A DNA stretch of 64,000 nt from Bacillota bacterium (GTDB lineage Bacteria; Bacillota_I; Bacilli_A; RF39; UBA660), in NCBI GenBank assembly GCA_015059305.1, contig SVAQ01000001.1, positions 1 to 64,000 on the forward strand, given 5' to 3'. Position numbers and translations under genes: made by a program. The notes beneath the pieces were generated by a model. The model saw only the letters and a list, made by a program, of their open reading frames with translations. It ran no database searches and was not told the DNA's origin. This document shows, piece by piece, positions 25,305-34,101 of the stretch (positions are counted from its first letter, which is position 1; the number at the start of each line of letters is the position of its first letter).

Positions 25305-26423
25305 TTACAATTTTTTAACTAAAGCTGATATTCGTTTTAAAGACTCGCTATTAACTTTTTTTGCATTATATCGGTCTAAATATTTACTTGGGTTAGCTAA
25401 ATATTTTTTCATAAATAATTTAAAAGTAAATTTATTTCTAGCTCTAGCACCATAGTTATTTTTGGTAATAAACTTAGCATTATAATTTTCTTGACCACCC
25501 ATGCCTGGTAAAACTACTAAAAACTTGCGCATTTCAAGGCATTCAGTTACGGTAGCACCACCAGATTTGGAAATAACAATTTCGGAGATATCCATAAGTT
25601 CATAAACATTATTGATGTAACCTAAAGTTTTTAAATTGTCATGCTTTTTTTCCAGCTTTTTAGTGGCTTTATAAAGTTTTTCATTTTTGCCACATACAAA
25701 TAATACTTCATAGTCCATTTCTAATGTTAATAATTTCTTAAGATATTTTAGATAAAATAAATTACCATTTTTACTATTTGACCCGCCTCCAAAAAATAAC
25801 ATCTTTTTCTTTTCGGCAGTTAAATTATATTTTTGATATATTTCTTTTTTCGGAGCAATATCTTGAACTTTTTTTACATCAACTGGTAAACCAAAAGAAT
25901 ATATATTTTTAGAATAACAATTATTTTTGATTAAAGACTCTTTAACTATATCATTAGCCACAATAAAATGTTCATTTTTATCATAACTAGTCATCCAAAT
26001 CTTATGAACTTTATAATCAGTAACTACCGTAATAATTTCTGGATTAATTAGTTTCTTTTCTTTCATAAAAGCTGCTAAGTTACTGCCATACCAATGGGTT
26101 GAAATAACAATATCTGGATTAAAATCACAAAATAATTTTTTTACTTTATTATTATATAAAAACTTTTTAGTATAAATTTTATAATTTTTATTAATAAAAT
26201 TATTATCACTTACACGATATAAAAAAGAAAAAAACTTTTCAAGTCGATGATTATAAACATAATCAAATATATCTACAGTTTTTAAAGTACGATTATTCAT
26301 TGTATCTACTAGATCAACAAGTTTTATATCATATTCTTTACATTGTAAATGATTAGCTATATATTCTGCGATAGTTTTATGACCACTACCATATGAAACA
26401 TAAGTTATTAATATCTTTTTCAA
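25305..26423 (-). CDS. MGDG-synthase-type glycolipid glycosyltransferase (UgtP-like)
   Basis: 372-residue GT-B glycosyltransferase. The N-terminal domain opens MKKILITYVSYGSGHKTIAEYI, the MGDG-synthase motif (GSGH), and includes DIVISTHWYGSN. The C-terminal domain has a Gly-rich FFGGGSNSKNGN, then SKSGGATVTECLEMRK and PGMGGQENYNAKFI, a UDP-sugar-binding site like that in UgtP and MurG. It probably transfers glucose or galactose to diacylglycerol to make membrane glycolipid or a lipoteichoic acid anchor. The start is TTG, preceded by AAAAGGTGAT. Donor and acceptor are inferred from family. Confidence 0.85.
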   Translation of the reverse strand: MKKILITYVSYGSGHKTIAEYIANHLQCKEYDIKLVDLVDTMNNRTLKTVDIFDYVYNHRLEKFFSFLYRVSDNNFINKNYKIYTKKFLYNNKVKKLFCDFNPDIVISTHWYGSNLAAFMKEKKLINPEIITVVTDYKVHKIWMTSYDKNEHFIVANDIVKESLIKNNCYSKNIYSFGLPVDVKKVQDIAPKKEIYQKYNLTAEKKKMLFFGGGSNSKNGNLFYLKYLKKLLTLEMDYEVLFVCGKNEKLYKATKKLEKKHDNLKTLGYINNVYELMDISEIVISKSGGATVTECLEMRKFLVVLPGMGGQENYNAKFITKNNYGARARNKFTFKLFMKKYLANPSKYLDRYNAKKVNSESLKRISALVKKL

Positions 26424-26498
26424 AATTCTATCACCTTTTAAATTTTATCATAACGAATATAAAAATATCAATTTTTTCACTAAAAAATTTACTACAAC

Positions 26499-26525
26499 AA
26501 AAAAAGGATTTTTAATTAAATCCTT
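26499..26525 (-). terminator. terminator of the NPNTS surface protein gene
   Basis: AAGGATTT / AAATCCTT stem with a short AT loop and T7 on the minus strand, 9 nt past the stop. Confidence 0.75.
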
Positions 26526-26533
26526 AATTTATA

Positions 26534-27931
26534 TTAGTTAAATTTTCTTTTCTTTAAAGCTATTGCTATACCAACTACACCTAGGGCAAGTACAGACACA
26601 AGTAAAGTATAATTAACATCTGAAGTATTTGGATTACCAGGGGCATTATCAGGAGCTGTATTTACAGCAATAAACGTAACTTTAACATTTGTTTCACCAT
26701 TAGGCATTACAAATTTACCATCTTTTACTTCAATAGGATTTCCATTAGCATCTAGAACAATAATTTTATCTACTGAATAATCTTCATTTGCAGTAGCATT
26801 AATAGTTATGATTTCTCCAGGTAAAGCTTTTTCTTTATCTAATTTTACAGTACCATTTTCTGGAGTTAGTAGTATAATTGAATATCTTTTAATTACAGTT
26901 ACTTCACCTGTTTCTTCATCTACTGCTGTTTCAGTACCAGCTTCTAAATATTCTTTAGCAATTTCAACGTTTGCAGTTACACCCGGTTTAATTACAACGT
27001 TCATTTGATCAGGATTATAATTTAGAACAACTGACTCATCATCAATCTTAGTATCAACGATAAGTTCTGATTTTCCTTCGACAACAATTACACTCTTTTT
27101 ATCTGTAACAATACCATCTAAACTACTACTTTGTGAGAATGGAACTTGAAGCGAAGTTCCTGTATTAACAGCTTTAACTGTTGAATCTATCACACTAATT
27201 GTAATATTTATATCAGATAATACGATAGTACCAAAATTATCAGTGCCTCCACTATATCTACTAATACCTTCTAGTACAGAACCATTTTTAATAGTTACAA
27301 CAGATCCAGCAGACCCCTTAGAACTATCTGCTTCTTTCATATATAGTGCAGCGTACCCTTTAATGTTACTATTATTAATAGTCATATTTACTGGATTAAA
27401 TGTAATAATTCCATACCCAGCATCTCCACCATTTATAGTACTATTATTAATATTAACTATTATAGATTCAGCATTTCCACCAATAGTTAATGCTTGATAA
27501 TTACCATGCTTAGTTATATTTAACGTTGTGTCATTTAATTCTAATGTAATATTATCAGAACGAGTATCAATAACTCTTTGAGTACCTTCAATAATAATAT
27601 CATTAAATACTACTTTTACTGTTTTGTCAGCATTTGCACGAATCTCAACCGCCACCACTAAATCAGTAGAGATTTTATGACCATTACCATTTATAGTAAT
27701 AGTATCTTCACCCTTAATTTCTAAACCGACAGTTCTAGTTGCATGAGTCATCTCATCTTCTGTTAAAGTAATATCATTAGTTAGAGAAATCTCGGTAGCG
27801 CCATTACTTAAAGCGTTTTCTAATGATACTTCACTATCTACTTCAATCACAGCAGCAGATACGTTTGATAAATATGTTAATGACGTTAATACCGCTACCA
27901 TTAAAATCATAAAGTTTTTAAAATGCTTCAC
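26534..27931 (-). CDS. cell-wall-anchored beta-helix surface protein (NPNTS signal)
   Basis: About 465 residues: signal peptide (MILMVAVLTSLTYLSNVSAA), a right-handed beta-helix region with repeated short strands and Asn ladders (LTNDITL, INGNGHKIST, NNSTINGGDAGYG; about 25-300), a 75-residue beta domain of the divergent InlB/SLH-linker type (SIILLTPENGTVKLDKEKALPGE...), and a C-terminal sorting signal: NPNTSD, a hydrophobic stretch of about 20, and KKRKFN. Sortase cleavage would leave Thr linked to the wall. The start is uncertain: ATG 27946 has no spacing from its SD, whereas GTG at 27931 lies 8 nt after AGGATGGTGA. Paralogue of the next gene upstream, and near a divergent sortase. Confidence 0.82.
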   Translation of the reverse strand: MKHFKNFMILMVAVLTSLTYLSNVSAAVIEVDSEVSLENALSNGATEISLTNDITLTEDEMTHATRTVGLEIKGEDTITINGNGHKISTDLVVAVEIRANADKTVKVVFNDIIIEGTQRVIDTRSDNITLELNDTTLNITKHGNYQALTIGGNAESIIVNINNSTINGGDAGYGIITFNPVNMTINNSNIKGYAALYMKEADSSKGSAGSVVTIKNGSVLEGISRYSGGTDNFGTIVLSDINITISVIDSTVKAVNTGTSLQVPFSQSSSLDGIVTDKKSVIVVEGKSELIVDTKIDDESVVLNYNPDQMNVVIKPGVTANVEIAKEYLEAGTETAVDEETGEVTVIKRYSIILLTPENGTVKLDKEKALPGEIITINATANEDYSVDKIIVLDANGNPIEVKDGKFVMPNGETNVKVTFIAVNTAPDNAPGNPNTSDVNYTLLVSVLALGVVGIAIALKKRKFN

Positions 27932-28007
27932 CTTTTTATTCACCATCCTATTTTAATAATAACAATTTTTTAAAATTTTTCAAGAAATAGATTTGTTACT
28001 TGACAAA

Positions 28008-28042
28008 TAAAAAGAATTCTAGACATAAAATCTAAAATTCTT
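28008..28042 (-). terminator. terminator of the NPNTA surface protein gene
   Basis: AAGAATTCTAGA / TCTAAAATTCTT arms (one mismatch), 7-nt loop, then TTTTTATTTG on the minus strand; overlaps the stop at 28019. Confidence 0.7.
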
Positions 28043-29155
28043 AAAATTAAATCTTTTTTTAATACAATAACTAACTCCTAATAAGCTAGTTAATAGTATT
28101 AAAATTAAAGGCATTATTTGCGCATCAGCTGTATTAGGATTTTCTACAATAACAATACTATTACCGTTTGCATCATGCGTTAAAGTTGTTCCTTCTTCTA
28201 AAAATTTTTCAGCAATTGATATATTTGCTGTAACACCTGCTCCCAATGTTAAATTTAGATTTCCTACAATAAGACTTTTATCAGGATTTTTAGTATTTAT
28301 TATTATTTGTGAATCACCTAAAATTGTAACATTATTTTTATTATCTTCTGTAACTAATGTCCCACTAGTTTGTAACACAGGAACTTGATATGCACTACCT
28401 TCTAAGTTATTTGCAATAATCTTTGAGCCTACAACATTAATATCTATGTTTGCATCCTCTAAAACAATAGTCCCAAAGTTATCACTAGCACCACTATATT
28501 TATTATTGCCTACTATATTAGAGTCAGTAATAGCTACTACTGAACCAGCTGAACCTACTGAATTATCAGCACCCTTCATATAAATGGCAGCATATCCCGC
28601 AACTGTACTACTTTGAATGATCATATCTACAGGATTAAATGTAATAATCCCATACCCAGCATCACCTCCATAGATATTGCTATCAAAGATAGTAACACTT
28701 ACTCTTTCAGCATTCCCACCAATTGTTAAGGCCTGAGCATTCCCTTTGGCGGTAATTTGCAATTTGGTTTTATTAAGCTCTAAACTTATTCCAGCACTTC
28801 TTGTATCAATTGCTCTTTTTGCACCTTCAATAGTTATATTTGTAAAAATAACATTTAAATTTTCGTTTTCACTACGAATCTCAATGGCAACATCCAAATC
28901 TGTCGAAATTTTATGACCATTTCCATTAATATTAACTAAACCATTACTCTTAATTTCTAGGCCTACAGTTCTCGAAGATGTTTTAACATCCTGAGTTAAG
29001 AGAATATCTTTAGTTAAAGTAATATCCTTTACTCCAGATTCTAAAACTGCTTTTAATCCCGCCTCATCCGCTACTTCGATAGCAAAGATATTTTTAGGGA
29101 GCAAAAAAATTGTCAATAATAAAAATAATAGATAAATTTCTTTTTTAATTTTCAA
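28019..29155 (-). CDS. cell-wall-anchored beta-helix surface protein (NPNTA signal)
   Basis: 378 residues, closely similar to the product of 26534-27931 over the beta-helix region (VNINGNGHKIST; SNIYGGDAGYGIITFNPV; GSAGSVV). It lacks the extra beta domain and goes straight from VTANISIAEKFLEEGT to the sorting signal NPNTAD, a hydrophobic stretch and KKR. I place the start at a TTG at 29155, giving MKIKKEIYLLFLLLTIFLLP as signal peptide, because AAAGGAGA lies 8 nt before it; the upstream ATG at 29206 has no such site and overlaps the sortase promoter. A recent tandem duplication with its neighbour is likely. Probably the substrate of the adjacent sortase. Confidence 0.82.
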   Translation of the reverse strand: MKIKKEIYLLFLLLTIFLLPKNIFAIEVADEAGLKAVLESGVKDITLTKDILLTQDVKTSSRTVGLEIKSNGLVNINGNGHKISTDLDVAIEIRSENENLNVIFTNITIEGAKRAIDTRSAGISLELNKTKLQITAKGNAQALTIGGNAERVSVTIFDSNIYGGDAGYGIITFNPVDMIIQSSTVAGYAAIYMKGADNSVGSAGSVVAITDSNIVGNNKYSGASDNFGTIVLEDANIDINVVGSKIIANNLEGSAYQVPVLQTSGTLVTEDNKNNVTILGDSQIIINTKNPDKSLIVGNLNLTLGAGVTANISIAEKFLEEGTTLTHDANGNSIVIVENPNTADAQIMPLILILLTSLLGVSYCIKKRFNFKNFRFYV

Positions 29156-29196
29156 ATTATAATCTCCTTTCTTTTTAAAATTAGTAACATGTAAAC

Positions 29197-29226
29197 TTGT
29201 TCCCATTATGTATTATGTGTTATAAT
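29197..29226 (+). promoter_or_regulatory. promoter of the sortase gene
   Basis: TTGTTC, 18-nt spacer, TATAAT (29221-29226). Predicted +1 near 29233, so the ATG at 29237 would be almost leaderless. Confidence 0.65.
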
Positions 29227-29273
29227 TCTTAAGAAAATGAGGGATCGTTATTAAAACTAATCGAAAGGAAGAA

Positions 29274-30182
29274 ATTACCAAACAAAGTGAAAGCAAAAAA
29301 GCACAAAGAACTGGCGAAACAATCTATATTACGCGAAAAAAATCACGTCTACACCCACTTGCTTTTTGGTGTCTTTTCATCGTTTCTGGAATATTTTTAA
29401 TTTATGCTAGTACTCAATTATTTATTTGGAGTAAAGATAATAAAGAAATCATCTCACTTGAAAAAGAAATTGAAAAAATCATTGAATTAGAACCCACAAC
29501 TGAGCAAGGTATTCTTATTAATCCCCCTGAAGAAGACATTTCTATAGAAAATAATGAACAGCAACCCCCAGCGTATGTTTCAGATTATTGGTACTATGTA
29601 ACCTTTCCCTTTTATAACGTTAATTTTGAAAACTTAATTGAAAAAAATAGTGATACTGTAGCTTATATTCATATAAATAACACTAATGTAAACTATCCTG
29701 TTGTCCAAACTACTGACAATGATTTTTATTTAAATCATGCATTTGACAAACGTGAAAATGGTGCCGGATGGGTATATATGGACTATCGTAACACATTAAA
29801 TCCAATGAGTGATAATGTTGTTATTTATGGTCACGGAAGAAAAAACAACACAGTATTTGGTTCATTAAAAAAAGCTTTAGATGCCAATTGGCAAAGCAAT
29901 AAAGATAATTTTATTATTAATTTATCTACTCCATTGGTTAATTATGTTTATCAAATATTTTCCATTTATACAATTCAAAGTGAAAATTATTATATAACTA
30001 CCGACTTTAGAACCCTTGAGGAAAAACAAATATGGCTTGATACAATGGTAAGCCGAAATACTGCTGCAAATATAACTGCCAGTGTAAATGTAAATGATAA
30101 AATTCTTACTCTTTCTACTTGCTATAATGATGATGGCATCCGTATTGTCGTTCAAGCTAAACTAATTAAGGCTAGTGGCTAA
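29274..30182 (+). CDS. class B-like sortase (start irregular)
   Basis: Membrane transpeptidase that cleaves sorting signals and joins proteins to peptidoglycan. After a basic region (RKKSRLHP) there is one transmembrane helix (LAFWCLFIVSGIFLIYAS) and then the sortase barrel: catalytic His in VVIYGHGRKNNTVFG, Cys in ILTLSTCYNDDG, and Arg in the RIVVQAKLI that follows. TLSTC and MDYRN near the His suggest class B. There is no ATG, GTG or TTG between the upstream in-frame stop (29238) and 29778. Either translation starts at ATT 29274, just after GAAAGGAAG, or the ATG at 29237 is joined by a 1-nt frameshift near 29251. Two NPNT(S/A) proteins lie divergently next to it. Confidence 0.82.
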   Translation: MTKQSESKKAQRTGETIYITRKKSRLHPLAFWCLFIVSGIFLIYASTQLFIWSKDNKEIISLEKEIEKIIELEPTTEQGILINPPEEDISIENNEQQPPAYVSDYWYYVTFPFYNVNFENLIEKNSDTVAYIHINNTNVNYPVVQTTDNDFYLNHAFDKRENGAGWVYMDYRNTLNPMSDNVVIYGHGRKNNTVFGSLKKALDANWQSNKDNFIINLSTPLVNYVYQIFSIYTIQSENYYITTDFRTLEEKQIWLDTMVSRNTAANITASVNVNDKILTLSTCYNDDGIRIVVQAKLIKASG

Positions 30183-30195
30183 CTAGTCTTTTAAA

Positions 30196-30224
30196 TTGCC
30201 ATTATAATATATTTTTGGTATGAT
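30196..30224 (+). promoter_or_regulatory. promoter of the second M3-like gene
   Basis: TTGCCA, 17-nt spacer, TATGAT, with TG one base before the -10 (extended -10). Confidence 0.7.
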
Positions 30225-30248
30225 ATGCAAAATTAATGAAGGGGGACT

Positions 30249-31838
30249 ATGATGAGTACAACTAAAAAAAGTTATGCATATGAATTACTGTCAAAATTAT
30301 TTCCTAGCATTCCCCTATCTGAAGATGTTTATTTAAAATATGAAGATAACGGAACAATATTAGATAGAAAGTATCTTGAACCATATTCTCCAGGCATTAT
30401 TGAAACGCATTTCATTCCTATTTATTACTATGGACCTTATTCAAAACAAATTGCTATTTTAATTAAAGAGCTTATTGAATCACGAAATGACTCTTTCTAC
30501 CCCACTTTTTTAAAAGATTATAAATTAATTGCTTTAGCTCCAAAAATCGATGCCCAGAATTATCCTAATTATTTAGTTTTAACTAACTATAATATTAGAA
30601 TTATGAGATTACAAATTGAGCAGTTAATTAATACCGCAATATTTTTTAAATATCAAGAAAAATTAACAAGTTTAAACTTATCATATATTGATTTTAATTA
30701 TAAAGATCGCAGGCATTTTGGCAAAATTCCAGCCCTAGTCTATTGTGAAGAAAGTGATTTAAATACTTTATTAGAAGCTTGTTTTGATGAAAATGATTAT
30801 GAAACTATTAAAGAATATTTAGATAACCCAGATATAGACATCAATGATTTAAAAGAGCGCCTCAAATCTAAAAAACGATTCATTTGGCTTAATGACCTTT
30901 TGGAAAATCGCATGCCGGACTTTGTAAAAAATAACATTGAATTAGTCACTGAGGCAATAACTACTTTTACCCACCAAACCTCAATAGACGCTTCGACAGG
31001 GGCCCAACAAATAAAATACGCTTTATCCGAACCTTTAACTAAAGAAGAAGCTATCAGCTATGTTAGAGAATTTTTATTAAAAATAGATAGTTCAAGAGGC
31101 CTTCTTGACATGTTTGATCAAAATATTTTAAACGGGTCATTAATAATCTTTAATCCTAATGAAAAAGATCCAGTTACAAGATATATTCATGAAAATTATC
31201 ATCCTGAATATAATACAGATTCTGCTTTTGTTACCCCTTTTCATAAATTTGCCTGCATTCCTTTACAAAATAATATTTTAGATATTTATACTATCGTTCA
31301 TGAATTTATTCATTTCTTTACTTTATATGCAAGATATGACTCTGTTGATTTAAAAGCATATAAAAGCCAAGAAAAATTTTTAAATGAATTTGCTTCAATT
31401 TATTTTGAAAAATTAGTTAAGGAATTTCTTTTAGAAAAAGGGTATAGCATGGAAGCAATAAATGCCCATACAGTATTAAGGTATTTAGATAGTATTAATA
31501 TTATTAATGAAATTAAGCCGGTTATTGATAAGTATTTACTAAAAAGAAAAAAAGGTCCTATTATTCCTAGTGATTTTACAGATCAAGCTGATTATGAAAA
31601 CAATGAATCTTGTGATAGTTTAATAAAAATATTATTAAAAGCAGAAAAACTATTAGATAAAAATCTTGGTTATCCGCTTGGGATATATTTATCCTCTTTA
31701 TTAAATAGTGATAAGGAAACTATTGAAATGGTTTTAGCATCCACGGATGAACGAAGTAAACTTGATGGTACCGAAGAAGCTAATTTAAACATCATTTTAA
31801 ATTATGCCCTTTCTTTACCTAACCCACCAGGAAGATAG
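30249..31838 (+). CDS. zincin metallopeptidase-like protein (M3-like)
   Basis: 529 residues. The metal site is HEFIHFF at about residue 351, with a probable third ligand Glu in FLNEFASIYFE, 29 residues after the first His. The helix context resembles M3 peptidases, though the Gly of HExGH is replaced by Ile. The N-terminal 300 residues are helical and charged without a recognisable motif. No signal peptide, so probably cytoplasmic. It follows the sortase gene but has its own promoter, and a second HExxH protein of similar type lies at 12781. Substrate unknown. The start ATG is preceded by AAGGGGG. Confidence 0.65.
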   Translation: MMSTTKKSYAYELLSKLFPSIPLSEDVYLKYEDNGTILDRKYLEPYSPGIIETHFIPIYYYGPYSKQIAILIKELIESRNDSFYPTFLKDYKLIALAPKIDAQNYPNYLVLTNYNIRIMRLQIEQLINTAIFFKYQEKLTSLNLSYIDFNYKDRRHFGKIPALVYCEESDLNTLLEACFDENDYETIKEYLDNPDIDINDLKERLKSKKRFIWLNDLLENRMPDFVKNNIELVTEAITTFTHQTSIDASTGAQQIKYALSEPLTKEEAISYVREFLLKIDSSRGLLDMFDQNILNGSLIIFNPNEKDPVTRYIHENYHPEYNTDSAFVTPFHKFACIPLQNNILDIYTIVHEFIHFFTLYARYDSVDLKAYKSQEKFLNEFASIYFEKLVKEFLLEKGYSMEAINAHTVLRYLDSINIINEIKPVIDKYLLKRKKGPIIPSDFTDQADYENNESCDSLIKILLKAEKLLDKNLGYPLGIYLSSLLNSDKETIEMVLASTDERSKLDGTEEANLNIILNYALSLPNPPGR

Positions 31839-31843
31839 TAAAA

Positions 31844-32923
31844 TTAACTTTTAGAGATATTTAAAATAATCCCTACACTAACCATACTAATTAATAATGA
31901 ACTTCCTCCATAAGAAATAAATGGCAAAGTAACTCCAGTAACAGGAATCAATCCTACGACAACACAAAGATTAAGAAGTGCCTGCAGGATAATTTGGGTA
32001 CCTAAACCAAATGATAAATATTTGGCAAATAAATCTGTTTGTTTTAAAGCAATCTTAATTATTTTACTATATAAAAATGCAAAAGTTGTCGTTACAATTA
32101 AAACACCCATAAATCCAAACTCTTCGGAAATGATAGAAAAAATAAAATCTGTTTGCGGTTCTGGCAAATAAAATTGTTTTTGGATCGAATTACCAAAACC
32201 TAGACCAAATAAGCCTCCCGGTCCAATAGCGTATAAAGACTGGATAATTTGATATCCACTTCCTAATGGATCACTCCACGGATTTAAAAACGAAATAATT
32301 CTTTTAAGTCGATAAGGTGCTATAACAATTAAACCCGTTATTCCAATTAATCCTAAAATACCCAGACTAGCAAAAAAGGAAAGTTTAAGACCCGAAGAAA
32401 ACAATATGACCATTAAAGTTAAGACAATAACCATAGCACTACCAAAATCTGGTTCTAACATAATTAGACCAAAAAATAAGAAAATAATACCCAATACTGG
32501 TAAAATACTTTTTTTAATGTCATTTAAATTTTTTTGGTTTTTAGCAAGGTATTTTGATAGAAAAATTATAAGTCCTACTTTAGCAAATTCGCTCGGCTGC
32601 ATACCAATAGGTCCAATAGCAAACCAACTTCGCGATCCATTTCTTACCTTACCAATTCCCGGGATTAAAACTAAAATGAGTAAAATCATGCAACCAAACA
32701 ATATAAGATTTGCATGTTTTTTATAAAAGTTATAATTGATTTTTGAAACAATAAGCATTCCTATAATACTAACTAATAAAAAAATAAATTGTAATTTAGC
32801 ATAATGAAAAGCATCATCGAATTTATATCCAGCCCAAATTGAACTAGCAGAATAAATCATAATTGATCCAAATAATGCTATAACCACAGTAATAATAAAT
32901 AACCATTTTCCATCTTTTTTCAT
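31844..32923 (-). CDS. FtsW/RodA/SpoVE-family peptidoglycan glycosyltransferase
   Basis: 359-residue polytopic SEDS protein with about 10 membrane segments. Motifs: RNGSRSWFAIGPIGMQPSEFAKVGLI with the conserved catalytic-region Ser/Glu, LKLSFF, SDPLGSGYQIIQSLYAIGPGG and TGVTLPFISYGGSSLL at the C-terminus. SEDS proteins polymerise lipid II with a cognate class B PBP. The same-strand PBP and mraY lie just upstream, which in B. subtilis is the arrangement of spoVD-mraY-spoVE. Whether it acts in division, elongation or the spore cortex cannot be fixed. Confidence 0.92.
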   Translation of the reverse strand: MKKDGKWLFIITVVIALFGSIMIYSASSIWAGYKFDDAFHYAKLQFIFLLVSIIGMLIVSKINYNFYKKHANLILFGCMILLILVLIPGIGKVRNGSRSWFAIGPIGMQPSEFAKVGLIIFLSKYLAKNQKNLNDIKKSILPVLGIIFLFFGLIMLEPDFGSAMVIVLTLMVILFSSGLKLSFFASLGILGLIGITGLIVIAPYRLKRIISFLNPWSDPLGSGYQIIQSLYAIGPGGLFGLGFGNSIQKQFYLPEPQTDFIFSIISEEFGFMGVLIVTTTFAFLYSKIIKIALKQTDLFAKYLSFGLGTQIILQALLNLCVVVGLIPVTGVTLPFISYGGSSLLISMVSVGIILNISKS

Positions 32924-32987
32924 TCTACTAGATTTTATTACTAATCTATATTTTTATAACTAATAATTAATTTAATCTTTATAACTT

Positions 32988-33095
32988 ATGGCAAATATAA
33001 TATTACCAAATCGAGAGAATACATTTAAATATGTACCTATTGAAAATGAAATAATATATTTACTACCTTCAGATAAAAGGTTAATTTTCTTGTAG
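32988..33095 (+). CDS. possible 35-codon ORF in the ftsW-mraY gap
   Basis: Plus-strand frame starting MANIILPNRENTFKYVPI with charged, non-hydrophobic composition. No ribosome binding site or clear promoter is visible. It fills most of a 183-nt gap. Reported only as a weak candidate. Confidence 0.15.
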   Translation: MANIILPNRENTFKYVPIENEIIYLLPSDKRLIFL

Positions 33096-33106
33096 GTTTT
33101 GTTGTA

Positions 33107-34093
33107 TTATAACCAAACATAGTAAATTAATGCAATAAGAGAAAAAAACAAACTTATGGTATAAAAAATCTTAATGATATCAGATTCGCAAAAATCAAGC
33201 TCTTCCATATGATGATGTAAAGGGCTTTTGCGAAATATTTTTTTATGCCAAAATTTAATTGAAACAATTTGAACGAAACTTGTAATAGTTTCAATAATAT
33301 AAACAATACCCATTAATATTAATGATACTTCACATTTAAGGATAATTGCGATACTAGCAAGAGCTCCACCCAAAGCAAGCGACCCTAGATCTCCCATAAA
33401 AACTTTGGCAGGATAGAAGTTAAAAAATAAAAAACCTAAAAGTGCTCCTGCTAAAACAAAACAAAAAATTGCAATTTCTTGATAACCAATAATATAACTG
33501 CTTTTCCATGCAATAATTCCATATGTTAAAAATGATATAGCACAAAGTCCAGCACATAGGCCATCTAAACCATCTGTTATATTAACAGCATTTGATGAAC
33601 CCACCAGCATAAACAAAATTAAAAAACCATAAAAATATTTTAAGTCATAAGCTAAGGAACCAATTGTTAGAATAGTATTATTACCATTGAGCATAAAAAC
33701 TGCAAAAAAAGCAACTGCAATAATAACTTCAATTAAAAATTTAGTTAAGATTGATAAGCCTTTATTATTTTTCAAATGAATCTTTATAAAATCATCAAAA
33801 AAACCAAGCATTGTATAAGCTAAAAACACAGAAATTAATATTAAAAAATTAGCACTAATTACAATGCTCCCTTTAAGAAGAAAAATCGTTAAAATGATTA
33901 GCACAGTTATAATAAAGATAAATCCACCCATCGTTGGAGTTCCTTCTTTGGCTAAATGTCTTTCGTTTAAATGTCTAGATACACTTTGAGAAATATTAAT
34001 TTTCTTTAAAAGAGGGACTAAAAAAAGTCCTAATATAATTGCTATAATAAAGCCTAACATTAAACAAATAATTGATTTTGTAAGCATTAACAT
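33107..34093 (-). CDS. mraY: phospho-N-acetylmuramoyl-pentapeptide-transferase
   Basis: Makes lipid I at the cytoplasmic membrane. The 328-residue polytopic protein has the MraY signatures EGTPTMGG, DDFIKI, NAVNITDGLDGLCAG (metal-binding Asp pair), FMGDLGSLALGG and the C-terminal KSPLHHHMEE. Length is typical. Eight nt downstream of the PBP gene, followed by a SEDS gene. murE and murD, usual neighbours, are not present here. AGGTGA precedes the ATG. Confidence 0.97.
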   Translation of the reverse strand: MLMLTKSIICLMLGFIIAIILGLFLVPLLKKINISQSVSRHLNERHLAKEGTPTMGGFIFIITVLIILTIFLLKGSIVISANFLILISVFLAYTMLGFFDDFIKIHLKNNKGLSILTKFLIEVIIAVAFFAVFMLNGNNTILTIGSLAYDLKYFYGFLILFMLVGSSNAVNITDGLDGLCAGLCAISFLTYGIIAWKSSYIIGYQEIAIFCFVLAGALLGFLFFNFYPAKVFMGDLGSLALGGALASIAIILKCEVSLILMGIVYIIETITSFVQIVSIKFWHKKIFRKSPLHHHMEELDFCESDIIKIFYTISLFFSLIALIYYVWL

Positions 34094-34101
34094 ATTTTCA
34101 C

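Noticed and set aside
29156..29206. N-terminal extension of the NPNTA protein to ATG 29206
   Set aside because: No SD, overlaps the sortase promoter, and puts 17 polar residues before the signal peptide; TTG 29155 has AAAGGAGA upstream.
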